From Xestospongia muta (Eukaryota > Porifera > Demospongiae > Haplosclerida > Petrosiidae), in NCBI GenBank assembly GCA_963693285.1, contig OY848918.1:21649484-21713483 (forward strand): a stretch of DNA of 64,000 bases. Direction: 5' to 3'. Under the pieces are notes generated by a model. That model searched no databases, had not been told where the DNA came from, and worked only from the letters and a program-made list of their open reading frames with translations. The translations under genes were made by a program, and so were the position numbers. Shown in pieces: positions 10,849-20,293 of the stretch (positions are counted from its first letter, which is position 1; each line of letters begins with the position of its first letter).

Positions 10849-11640
10849 ATGGCTGACATTAAGGCTATATGTGATCGTGACCCTGAAGGTTCTGTCGAAG
10901 AAAGTGCAAAAAGGCAAGTGCTGACAAGTTGGAAAGATTTTGAATCGGTATTTGTAACAAAAGATTTAGTAAAGGATGCATATAAACAACATTTTGATAA
11001 CGTTACTCCTGATGATGTACATCTCAATGATGACTTCTGTTTTCGATACATGTGGCTGTCTTACAACTATTTAGGTGATATCCACAATTACAATGTGTCA
11101 ACAAAACCTGTCGCAAATATTGAAGCTGAGCGGGTGCTGACAAATGATACAGACAAGCCATATAAACACACTGTGACGTTGTCTGTCACTCGCACCAAAT
11201 CAGCTGAGGTCTGGGTGACTCAGAGTTCTTCAATAACAGTGAGTGCTTCTGTTACTTTGGGATCGGAAGAGTTAGGAATACAAGCCGAGTTTTCAACAAG
11301 TTTCCAAGTTTCTAATGAGGTGGGGTCTAAAGACAGCACATCTACTTCAGTCACAGTATCAGATACCATTGATGTGGATGTGCCAGCACATTCAAAAATC
11401 ACGGTAGCTCTGCAGGTATCATGGACTTCCAGGAACCAAAAGTGGGAAATTCCTGTAACTATTGATTCGAATGGGCGTACTGGTGCTCAGTTTCCTAAAA
11501 GAGTTCAAGGACATTACTACTGGTCTATGGTTAATTCTGCACTTACTGACCGTTCTCTTGAGTCTAAATTGAGTGGACAACTGGAAGCTTCCTATGATAT
11601 CAAAGGGAAAGCAATTGTTACGAAAACAGAGTCCCTGTAG
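10849..11640 (+). CDS. Aerolysin-fold (ETX/MTX2-like) pore-forming protein, right copy
   Basis: A 263-residue single-exon gene, identical to the left copy except Val131 for Ala131. The first ATG in frame is at 10849, in the context CGCGTTATGG; the extra seven codons upstream begin with TTG. It has no leader peptide and no transmembrane helix. The central Ser/Thr-rich strand pairs expected for the insertion loop of aerolysin-like proteins lie near residues 118-175. It lies 773 bp upstream of the intact peptidase homologue at 12414 in the same direction, each with its own TATA box, so they are neighbours but not co-transcribed. Whether it attacks microbes, prey or own-cell membranes cannot be read from sequence. 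Confidence 0.82.
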   Translation: MADIKAICDRDPEGSVEESAKRQVLTSWKDFESVFVTKDLVKDAYKQHFDNVTPDDVHLNDDFCFRYMWLSYNYLGDIHNYNVSTKPVANIEAERVLTNDTDKPYKHTVTLSVTRTKSAEVWVTQSSSITVSASVTLGSEELGIQAEFSTSFQVSNEVGSKDSTSTSVTVSDTIDVDVPAHSKITVALQVSWTSRNQKWEIPVTIDSNGRTGAQFPKRVQGHYYWSMVNSALTDRSLESKLSGQLEASYDIKGKAIVTKTESL

Positions 11641-11841
11641 CTACAGAACTGTGCTCAATTGTGAGCAAGATGAAACAAGTTTACAATATTGTTATGTAGA
11701 GTTAATCTTTAAGATATAAAGTTTTAGTAATAGATATGAATTTTTGCAGTAATTGAAGTTTTTTAAATATTTTCAACATAATTTTAATGAAACAACATCT
11801 ATAAATGAACAAAATAACAGCGGCTTTTTCTTAAATAACTG

Positions 11842-12323
11842 CCAGTAGGTCATGAGTTACATTGCTATGGCAATTGCTGCTAAAGACCTAGCTTTTTCAT
11901 TCAACTCTTAACTTAATATTTGAGTAATCACATCTTGAATGCAATGTGAATATTGCACTGTACATGCACTGACAACACAAAAGGTAATGATAAAAATGTT
12001 ACTTAATATTGGATTTATATATCACCAACACATTTGCTATTATAATGGCATTATACAATACATGTGTGAATGATATTAATGCTAAATAGAAAATGTACTA
12101 TAAATTTGATTGCCTACTTGCGAATAGGCTTTGTGTGAATAGAAATGGTATTACAAATAAGAAACTTACTGGTAAATATGTGTGATTAAATAGAACATAA
12201 ATTATTAAATGATTTCTTACATGTTAATGGATTCCTTTTAACATGTACACACGGTATTGTATGTTTTCCTATTAATAAAACCACCCATCACATCCTGTAA
12301 GCCATCACATCCTGGAACACATC
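11842..12323. other. Region between aerolysin-like gene and peptidase, no gene seen
   Basis: AT-rich noncoding sequence that mirrors about 2335-2968. It includes two units of the CAGGATGTGATGG tandem repeat (on the minus strand) near 12285-12320, just before the TATA box. Confidence 0.6.
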
Positions 12324-12331
12324 ATATAAAA
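12324..12331 (+). promoter_or_regulatory. TATA box of peptidase homologue at 12414
   Basis: Reads ATATAAAA, 90 bp upstream of the ATG; its counterpart at 2402-2408 serves the mirrored pseudogene. Confidence 0.65.
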
Positions 12332-12413
12332 CAGCATGAAATTAGCTGTTTTCCAGCAGACAATTAAAATTTATCTTCAATTTATTATTTCACTCTGCTA
12401 AACATCTACAAAC

Positions 12414-13583
12414 ATGCAAAAAGTTTTTTTTTTCATAACCTACTTATGCATGGTTGCTGTCAGCTCCGAACCTCTATATACAGGAAGAAAAATTACATTT
12501 TCTCCTGTTACCTTAACAGAGGAAGAAGAAGTTCGTTACAATGAACACGACCCAACAGAAGGCACTTCTGAAGATTATGATGCTCAACGATGGGTCTCTG
12601 TTACTAGTGAAGGATACGAGACAATGGGGACTTTAAAAGAAGTGATGGAAGAAATGTCTCAAGAAACATATGAAAGCAATGAAGACCCCAGCACTCCTAA
12701 TGGTTCTGAAGATCCTCACAATCCAACAAACAGTAAAGAACCTACAAACCCCAGTGAAGTTAATGAAGAACCCACTAACCCAGGTGAGGTAAATGAAGAA
12801 CCTGACAAGCAAGTAGATGAACTCAGTGAAAAGTCTGATGATAATGGACAAAATGACAGTGATTCTGATGATGATATTTGGACAGACATAGAGGATGTTC
12901 TCAAAGAAACTGATGAGAAACGCCGTGTTTTCAGACCTGACACACGAGTTAAAGTGACTACTTCTGAACTTGGGATGTATCCATGGAGGACAATGGGAAG
13001 ACTTAATAGTATTAGAGGATGCACTGGAACATTTATTCGTGGCAGGACCATTCTCACTGCTGGCCATTGTGTGCACCGAGGTAATGGACAATCAAGTGGT
13101 TGGATAAGAAACATAAATTTCCGTCGTGCAAAGAACTGCAATCCAAACAATGGATTCTACTACAAGTGGAAAAGAGCTGTCACCTATAATGGATGGTATC
13201 GTTACCGATATCAACACTATGATATTGCAGTGATCATAACATATACTCGTTACTCTAACTGGATGGCTTTTGGATATCGCTACCCAATGCCAAGGTACAT
13301 CATTAACATTAGTGGTTATCCAAATGACAAAGCAGGAAGGTGCATGTGGCACACATACTGCCGTTTACGTGGCACCATAAACTTGGGCCGACAGCTCAAA
13401 TATAATTGTGACACTAATCGTGGAATGGACGGTAGTGCTGTCTATGCATACTTCACTAATGGGGCTCGTATCATCTATGGTGTCCACACTAGAGGTGGAA
13501 GACGTTATAACCGAGCCACTCGTATAACACGAAGACACTTTAATAGGTTACAACGCTGGATCTCTACCTATCGTGGTAATTAA
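12414..13583 (+). CDS. Secreted V8-like (S1B) peptidase homologue with Asp at the nucleophile site
   Basis: Intact single-exon gene, 389 residues. Residues 1-18 are a signal peptide. Residues ~20-170 form an acidic propeptide with EVNEEPTNP-type repeats, ending at a dibasic site (EKRR, ~residue 168) that fits a proprotein convertase. The remaining ~220 residues have the trypsin/V8 fold marks: GCTGTF and TAGHC (His218, flanking cysteines), YQHYDIAVI (Asp270), and GYPNDKAGRCMW as in staphylococcal V8-type enzymes. At the nucleophile site the sequence is GMDGSAV with Asp339 where V8-type enzymes read GNSGSPV. The two pseudogene copies share this Asp, so it predates their decay. The protein is therefore predicted to be catalytically inactive, perhaps a binding or decoy homologue. 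It is basic and Tyr/Arg-rich in the mature part. AATAAA at 13818-13823 may be the poly(A) signal. Confidence 0.88.
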   Translation: MQKVFFFITYLCMVAVSSEPLYTGRKITFSPVTLTEEEEVRYNEHDPTEGTSEDYDAQRWVSVTSEGYETMGTLKEVMEEMSQETYESNEDPSTPNGSEDPHNPTNSKEPTNPSEVNEEPTNPGEVNEEPDKQVDELSEKSDDNGQNDSDSDDDIWTDIEDVLKETDEKRRVFRPDTRVKVTTSELGMYPWRTMGRLNSIRGCTGTFIRGRTILTAGHCVHRGNGQSSGWIRNINFRRAKNCNPNNGFYYKWKRAVTYNGWYRYRYQHYDIAVIITYTRYSNWMAFGYRYPMPRYIINISGYPNDKAGRCMWHTYCRLRGTINLGRQLKYNCDTNRGMDGSAVYAYFTNGARIIYGVHTRGGRRYNRATRITRRHFNRLQRWISTYRGN

Positions 13584-13975
13584 AATGCTGAGTTTCTTCA
13601 AGTTGAACTCATTTAGGCCATCAATATATGACAGTTTAAGTATTAGACTTGACTGTTGAATACAATTTTATTATCAACTAAGTTCCTTTTATATTTTTAG
13701 TCAGTTTTTTATAAGCAATACTGACATTTGTGTAGTTTATTTTAGAATTTTTCAAACTTTAAATCACTCAGTTTAAATGTAGTCTGAAAACACTCAGTAA
13801 CAAAATCTTTGATGATAAAATAAATCGAAGTTAACAATTTAAAGGGATCAAACTTAAAATATGATGTGTACCTAAAACACTTTTATTTTAACTGTTATAT
13901 ATCTCTGTAAATAGTGGTACTTTATTTAAACATATAATATGTCATTCCAGATTCATGTCACTCATTAGTTATGTA

Positions 13976-14429
13976 CATAGGAGGCTGAAGGGGGGCTGGA
14001 GGGACTAGAGCCCCCCCCCCCCAATATTTAGAAAGAGGGGGCTCAGCCCCCCCCCCCCCAAATTTTTATTGCTTTCTACTTACCCCACAAAAAGAATCTG
14101 AGTTAATCTTATTCGTGTTGATGAAATTGTCAAAAGTTTTGACATATTTTCAGGCCACAATGACAGAAAAACAGCTTAACAATTGTCGGTCCTTCATGTA
14201 CACAAATGCATAACTAATGAGCATGATATTGTTGAAATAGCTAAGGAATTTGTTATGGTAAATGATGAGTGAAGGAAATACTTTGGTACAATTTAAATTA
14301 ATGTTGGTAATACTGATTGTGATTATATCAAACATACTTTGAGCATTATGGGTACATTTGTGTCTGAATATTCATCACATAGTTATGGTGTGAGCCCCCC
14401 CCAAAATATAAGTGCTTCATCAGCCTATG
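13976..14429. mobile_element. hAT-like poly-G element, right copy
   Basis: Inverted counterpart of 318-754, with the same CATAGG ends and two C/G-homopolymer blocks (13990-14060 and 14395-14402). It marks the outer part of the inverted duplication, which ends near 14482. No transposase. Confidence 0.5.
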
Positions 14430-15250
14430 ATGTAGTAGTGAATAGGATACCTAAACAGATCTACAATGTACATACACACATAATGGTTTCCTCATATAAG
14501 TAGTTCATTAGTTGTCTACACTAAAGACTATAGCACTGTACAATTAAGCATCATATCATGTCATAGATTCTAATATAACTTGACTCCATAATATTATAGG
14601 TATATATTAGATAGTTAATGTGTGCTAGTACATTAAATGGATTATGTCTGATGGTGTTTCTTAGTAAGTACCTGTATAAACTAGTTTTAGAGGGTCACAA
14701 ATCTATGCATACACATAAATATTTCTAGTAAATTCATATGAGACTTGATTTGTGATAAGGCACCAATTTTGGCAAAACACAACTATTCGTATGTATACAA
14801 AGCTGCATGTTATTGATGTTTATAACAGTGGTCTCTTTCCACAAATCAGGTCACAAATGTATTTCAAAATTCAGGAAGTGTACTCAACAACCTGCTAATA
14901 TACAGTACCTCATACCAAGTCATTCTCATGTATGAAATTCAAGCAATAAATTCGTATGTTAAAATAACACATTATTTTAGCTGCAAGTTATAAAAATTGA
15001 TTGGTTCATTTAACCAATGTAATTTGGATATACATGTTGCATATAACACAAGTATGCGATACAAATTGAAAGAAAAGATAATACTGTTTTCTAATATATT
15101 GTTATTCAAATGTTCTAACTTTTGATAAACAGTACATCCTAGCACATTACAATAATCAAAACAGTATTACATTTACATTCAGTTTGCTGAAAGAACATTG
15201 TTACATGCAACAGCTGCATAATCAATTTATATATGTTAAAGAAACTAAAT
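14430..15250. repeat. Repeat-rich spacer including dispersed repeat copy B
   Basis: 14430-14482 is the last part of the inverted duplication. 14824-15090 is the second copy of the repeat at 1-265, in the same orientation. The rest is AT-rich without a gene. Confidence 0.7.
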
Positions 15251-15496
15251 GTGACCTGATTTGCAATAAGGGACCACTTCTGTCAAAACATTTGTGATGT
15301 GATTTATGAAAAGGATACTTGTTAAGACATCTCAAAAAACAGTTTTGTATACATACAGTTGCTATGGACAACTGTTCATGGTAACTGCATGTATGCATAC
15401 AAAACTGTTTTGGATTTGCTTTAAAAGTGGTCTTTTTTCATAAATCACATCACAAATGTTTTGACAGAAGTGGTCCCTTATTGCAAATCAAGTCAC
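15251..15496. mobile_element. Foldback element with ~60-bp inverted ends
   Basis: A 246-bp element. It starts GTGACCTGATTTGCAATAAG, ends with the near-complement, and also has a nested central hairpin (acagttttgtatacat and its complement). Flanking aaat words (15247-15250 and 15497-15500) look like a 4-bp target duplication. Uninterrupted versions of the same site occur at 17950-17965 and 22012-22025 (actaaatcattag), which proves insertion. Other copies or fragments: about 8480-8680 and 23330-23558. Confidence 0.75.
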
Positions 15497-16164
15497 AAAT
15501 CATTAGTTTTTACAGTGATATGCTAAACAGTTTTCAATATTACATTACTTTTACTTTTAGATTGCATACATGAAAGAATGTTGCTACACGACATCTGTGT
15601 AACCATGGCTATACTGGTTAAATCAACACTGAAAATGGATAAAAAAAACAAGTCAGACAGTTCACAAAGTTGCCTCATTCATACAAGCACCAATTTTACA
15701 TGTATATTGTCTATATTGTTATTGCTTAATAATGAAGTGTATAATGAAATTATTATACTAATATGTGAAAAGTGAAGATAAGCTTAGACACTAAATGCAT
15801 TACATATGATGGTGTTTCTTAGTAAGTATTCGCATACATATAACTAGTTTTAGTGTGTCACTATTCCAAGGATGAACATCTCTAGTAAATCTGTATGTGA
15901 CTTGATTTGCAACAGGGGACCACTTCTGGCAAAACACAACTGTTGGGTATAACTCTATTTATACAAACTGTTCTTAATTTTTTTAACAGTGGTCTCTTTA
16001 CTCAAAATCAAGTCACAAATGGTTTGACAGAAGTGGCCACTTATGGCAAATCAGGTCACATGTTTTCAAAAACTCAATAAATATGTTCAACAAATGGCAA
16101 ATATACAGTATCATATGCTGAGTCATGCTCATGTATGAATGTCACACAACAAATTCACATGTTA
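15497..16164. other. Repeat mosaic upstream of peptidase gene, no gene seen
   Basis: Matches parts of the palindrome arm (15890-16164 corresponds to about 9056-9352 and 18250-18510). The match stops at 16164, where the sequence jumps to a few bases of a TIR element and then to the peptidase promoter, indicating a deletion junction. Confidence 0.65.
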
Positions 16165-16175
16165 ATCTCGCCAAT

Positions 16176-16184
16176 TATATAAAA
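16176..16184 (+). promoter_or_regulatory. TATA box of peptidase homologue at 16255
   Basis: TATATAAAA 70 bp before the ATG. From here on the sequence is nearly the same as at 20217 (gtgagtcgtttgcagc follows in both), so the two paralogues share a core promoter and 5' UTR. Confidence 0.75.
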
Positions 16185-16254
16185 GTGAGTCGTTTGCAGC
16201 TTTACTGCAGACAAATCCAGCACACCAGATTTAGTCACTTGTTGTGGATTTACA

Positions 16255-17433
16255 ATGCAAAGTGCTCTCTTTTTCATTGCATGCTTTTGCATGCTAGCTG
16301 CTTATGCAGATGATGCACCTAAAGGACGAAAGATTACCTTTTCCAACATCAGAGATATCACCAATAAAATTGTGAAATACAATGAAAATAACCCAAAAGA
16401 AGACACAGCTGCAGACTTTGAAGCTCAACGATGGGTCTCTGTTAGTAGCAATGGATGGGAAACAATGGGAACCTTAAAGGAAGTGATGGACAACATGGCT
16501 GCACAAACAGAGGAAAATGGTGATGACCCTTCTAAACCTCATTTTTCTGAAGGCCCTACTGACCCTTCTAATCCTCATTTTTTTGAAGACCCTACTGAAG
16601 AGGAAGGCCCTAGCATTCCTCCTGGCAATACTGAAGAGGAAGATCCTAGTATTCCTGGCAATACTGAAGAGGAAGATCCTGGTGAGAATGGAGACAATAA
16701 TGATCTCTTAGAAGATGTTCTTGAGGCAACACATAACATTAAGAAGCGAACAATTGGAGTTATTCCACCTGACACTCGCATAAGAATCTCTGCTTACGGT
16801 CTTTCACGTTATCCTTGGAGGACAATAGGTAGAATTGATATTGGCTGCACTGGGACATTCGTTCGTGGCAGGACCATCCTTACAGCTGGTCACTGTGTAC
16901 ATAAAGGTAACAACAGAGCAGATGGGTGGTACAAGCACCTCGATTTTCGTCGTGCAAAGGATTGCAACCCAAACAATGGATATCACTACAAGTGGAAAAC
17001 AGCTGTCACCTATTATGGATGGTATCGTTACAGTTATCAACATTATGATATTGCAATAATAATCACATATGCTTATTATGGCAAATGGATGGCCTTTGGA
17101 TGGCGCTACCCAATGCCAAAGTACATCATTAACATAAATGGTTATCCTGGTGACAAAGAAGGAAGATGTATGTGGCACTCTCACTGCCGAATATCTGGTT
17201 TCTTCAACTTTAGACGAATGATAAAATTCCCATGTGATATAGCTGGTGGAACATATGGTAGTGGTGCCTATGCTTACTTTCCCAAGCGTCGAGGCACTAA
17301 GCATATCATATATGGTGTTGTTGCATATGCTTACCACAGAGGAGGTAGAACGCTTTATAATGGAGGACCTCTTATCAGACGATGTATTTTTAACCACCTC
17401 CAATACTGGATCCGTCGATACCGTGGATATTAA
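16255..17433 (+). CDS. Secreted V8-like (S1B) peptidase homologue with Tyr at the nucleophile site
   Basis: Intact single-exon gene, 392 residues, of the second subfamily. Signal peptide MQSALFFIACFCMLAAYA. Acidic propeptide with PHFSEGPTDPSN/PHFFEDPT units and two NTEEEDP-type repeats, ending at NIKKR (~residue 165), a likely convertase site. The mature domain shows GCTGTF, TAGHCVH (His213), YQHYDIAII (Asp265) and GYPGDKEGRCMW. The nucleophile site reads GTYGSGA, so Tyr334 replaces Ser. The paralogue at 20294 has Ser there (TAT versus AGT codon), and the two proteins are otherwise very similar. Predicted pseudoenzyme, unless the following Ser (GS) is used, which would be atypical. Confidence 0.88.
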   Translation: MQSALFFIACFCMLAAYADDAPKGRKITFSNIRDITNKIVKYNENNPKEDTAADFEAQRWVSVSSNGWETMGTLKEVMDNMAAQTEENGDDPSKPHFSEGPTDPSNPHFFEDPTEEEGPSIPPGNTEEEDPSIPGNTEEEDPGENGDNNDLLEDVLEATHNIKKRTIGVIPPDTRIRISAYGLSRYPWRTIGRIDIGCTGTFVRGRTILTAGHCVHKGNNRADGWYKHLDFRRAKDCNPNNGYHYKWKTAVTYYGWYRYSYQHYDIAIIITYAYYGKWMAFGWRYPMPKYIININGYPGDKEGRCMWHSHCRISGFFNFRRMIKFPCDIAGGTYGSGAYAYFPKRRGTKHIIYGVVAYAYHRGGRTLYNGGPLIRRCIFNHLQYWIRRYRGY

Positions 17434-18249
17434 GTGAACTCACATTATGCCAATGTTATTGTGTACCACTTTTTTTCATGTAGTTGTAGTGTTTGATTTT
17501 GCATCTTTTATTTTCTGATCAAAAATTTCATTTTTAGTGATGTAACAGATAATAAGTGGTCACAAATGTATTTCAAAATTCAGGAAGTGTACTCAACAAC
17601 CTGCTAATATACAGTACCTCATACCAAGTCATTCTCATGTATGAAATTCAAGCAATAAATTCGTATGTTAAAATGACACATCATTTTAGCTGCAAGTTAT
17701 AAAAATTGATTGGTTCATTTAACCAATGTAATTTGGTTATACATGTTGCATATAACAAAAGTATGTGATGCAAATTGAAAGAAAACATAATACTGTTTTC
17801 TAATATATTTTTATTCAAATGTTCTAACTTTTGATAAACAGTACATCCTAGCACATTACAGTAATCAAAACAGTATTACATTTACTTTTAGTTTGCTGAA
17901 AGAACATTGTTACATGCAACAACTGCATAACCAATTCATACTTGTTAAAACAACTAAATCATTAGTTTTATAGTGATTTGCTATAGTTATCAATACAACA
18001 TTACATTTACTTTTAGTTTACATACATGAAAGAATGTTGCTACATGCCATCTGTGTAACCATTGCTATATTGGTTAAATCAACAATGAAAAGGGATAAGA
18101 GAAAGAGTCAGACAGTTTACACTGTTGTCTCATTCATACAAGCACTAATTTACATGTATAATTGTCCTATATTTGTCATTGCATAATAATAAAGTGTATA
18201 ATAAAATCATTATTATACTAATGTGTGAAATGTGAAGCTTAGTAAGTAC
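17434..18249. repeat. 3' flank and dispersed repeats, no gene seen
   Basis: 17434-17556 is the peptidase 3' UTR-like stretch shared with 21506-21630. 17556-17800 is dispersed repeat copy C. 17950-17965 is an empty site of the foldback element. The rest is AT-rich repeat mosaic. Confidence 0.65.
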
Positions 18250-19007
18250 TTGCATACAAACCACTTCTGGCAAAACACAACTGTTGGGTGTTACCGTATG
18301 TATAAAAACTGCTTTTAATGTTTTTAACAGTGGTCTCTTTACTCATAAATCAAGTCACAAATGGTTTGACAGAAGTGGCCACTTATGGCAAATCAGGTCA
18401 CATGTTTTCAAAAACTCAATAAATATGTTCAACAACTGGCAAATATACAGTATCATATGCTGAGTCATGCTCATGTATGAACGTCACACAACAAATTCAC
18501 ATGTTAAAAGTGACATATCACTTTTAACAGTGCTATAAGAATTGATTAGTTAATTTACCCAATGTCATTATGGCTATATTGGTTGCATGTAACAAAAACA
18601 TTTGATATAATGTGAAAGTAAACATAATATTGTTTTCTTTACCAAACTACTGTTATTGAAATGTTGGAATTACTATTAGTCTAACATTGGATAAACCATA
18701 CATTACATGGTATGTTATAGTAATCAAAACAGTATTACATTTATTTTCAGTATGTTATAGTAATCAAAACAGTATTACATTTATTTTCAGTTTGCATAAA
18801 CCAGCTGTATAACAATTTATATTATTTTAACTCAACCAAAAAGTTTATACAGTGATTTCATAAACAGCCCATACTATAATATATTAGTAATTGAAACAAC
18901 ATTACATTTATTTTCAGTTTGAATTCACAAAAGGATGTTGCTACATGCCATCTGTGTAACCATGGCTATATTGGTTAAATCAACCAATTAGTTTTTTTAA
19001 GTGATAT

Positions 19008-19055
<48 letters not shown>

Positions 19056-20060
19056 AGAGTCAAGACTTGTGACTACATGAACTAATTATTACATGATAAT
19101 TGTTTGTGTGTTGTACATGTAGTGCATTGTAATAGTAGTCTCTTAGACTCTTCATTGTTAGTATACAAGCTCTAGCAATTTCCTGCTTATTTTCTCCAAT
19201 ATATCAGTGTCAATCTGTCCTATACTGTTAAGAGATATAACACTTGCATACAGTAATCACAAATGCACATAGCAATCGATGAATATCATTACTGTTACTG
19301 TGAGCACTTTGAATTAGGCTTGATTGTTTGAGGATTCTGAGTGGTATTACTTGAAAAATGTCTTTGAGGAGATTGATAGCTTCTACCTTCCAACACCAGC
19401 AGTACTATCAAAATCCGATTTGTATAGTTAGCATGTGGTCCAAAACAATATTAGGACCACCTGCCACACACCACGTACCAGGAAAAAGGGTGGTTCTTGG
19501 TGTAACTAGACTATGATGACATCATAATGAAATGACACATAATGATGTCATCATATTGATGACATCACCTAAACCTTAAACCAAACCTAACATTATTAAC
19601 TCTATGACACATAATGATGTCATCATAGGACATGTTGTTACATCATCAGTCAAGTCACACCAAGAAGCGCCCAGGAAAAAAATCATACCTTTTTATCAGC
19701 CTGGAACTTGTTAGCTTTGTCAAACTATTATGAGTACAATATTAGTAACCAATTGATTCTCATTTCAATTTTTCTATTGTACATTACTTTATTGATATGA
19801 GAGTTATAATTATCATAGCATGGTCATGTATGAAATGAGTGTCTTTCTAGTATATTTAAATATTTGCAGAATTAAAATAACATAAGGCTCTAATTGCCCC
19901 CAGCCCTGAATGTAAACACCTACTTACATATCGTATATCGGGATTTATTGGCGACCGATAAAATTTGGCGAATTTGCGAATTTCAAAAAATCGCTAAATA
20001 AATAACCGTCAAAATTTTTCATGTTGTCGCCACGCCCACAATTTTTTTTGTACACGTAAA
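18250..20060. repeat. Third copy of palindrome-arm noncoding DNA
   Basis: Forward-oriented, diverged copy of about 9100-10650 including the TA microsatellite (19012-19041). It contains a local 40-bp tandem duplication (18711-18790, tatgttatagtaatc...) and a MITE insertion at 19488-19671. It leads into a peptidase gene rather than an aerolysin-like gene, so the same upstream DNA has been joined to two gene types. No gene inside. Confidence 0.85.
19488..19671. mobile_element. MITE with 9-bp target duplication (family member 1)
   Basis: 184-bp insertion with imperfect inverted ends (left GGGTGGTTCTTGGTGTAAC; right on the other strand GGCGCTTCTTGGTGTGAC). The interior is made of TGATGTCATCAT words and a Pro-free AT stretch, with no reading frame. 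caggaaaaa flanks both sides (19479-19487, 19672-19680). Palindrome copies show the unoccupied site near 10282-10291 and its mirror. A 9-bp duplication suggests a Mutator-type (MULE) source. The second member lies at 43924-44106. Confidence 0.8.
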
Positions 20061-20195
20061 ACATTGTGGCTGGATGGCTAAAGTGGGTGTGGTAACAAGA
20101 CATGTGCTAAATTTGTCAAATTTAATCTCGCCAATTATAAAATTTCACAATTCCGCCAAATTTTATCGTCGCTAATAAATCCCGGTATACGGTAT
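19929..20195. mobile_element. TIR element with CGTATA-type ends abutting the peptidase promoter
   Basis: The left end (tatcgtatatcgggattt, then attggcgacc) and right end (aaatcccggtatacggtata) are inverted repeats extending about 50 bp through ggcga/cgcca words. No coding capacity. TA dinucleotides flank it, so a TA-target family is possible. The right end is 22 bp from the TATA box at 20217. Half-copies sit upstream of both aerolysin-like genes. Confidence 0.6.
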
Positions 20196-20216
20196 ATTAC
20201 TATGACTTCTTTATGC

Positions 20217-20224
20217 TATAAAAG
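20217..20224 (+). promoter_or_regulatory. TATA box of peptidase at 20294
   Basis: TATAAAAG 77 bp upstream of the ATG, followed by the gtgagtcgtttgcagc 5' UTR shared with the 16255 paralogue. Confidence 0.75.
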
Positions 20225-20293
20225 TGAGTCGTTTGCAGCTTTACTGCAGACAAATCCAGCACACCAGATTAAGTCACTTGTTGTGGATTTACA

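Larger units (their letters stand above)
9046..11841. repeat. Right arm of near-identical palindrome core
   Basis: Inverted copy of 5673-8470. It carries the noncoding region with the TA microsatellite (about 9806-9850), then the promoter and second aerolysin-like gene. At 11841 the match jumps: here the sequence continues directly into the peptidase upstream region, while the left side has 2,704 extra bases (2969-5672). Confidence 0.92.

Noticed and set aside
5673..11841. Palindrome as a pure assembly artefact
   Set aside because: The unique spacer, a coding difference, a 2-bp offset and a 2.7-kb structural difference between sides argue for real DNA, though long reads are needed for proof.
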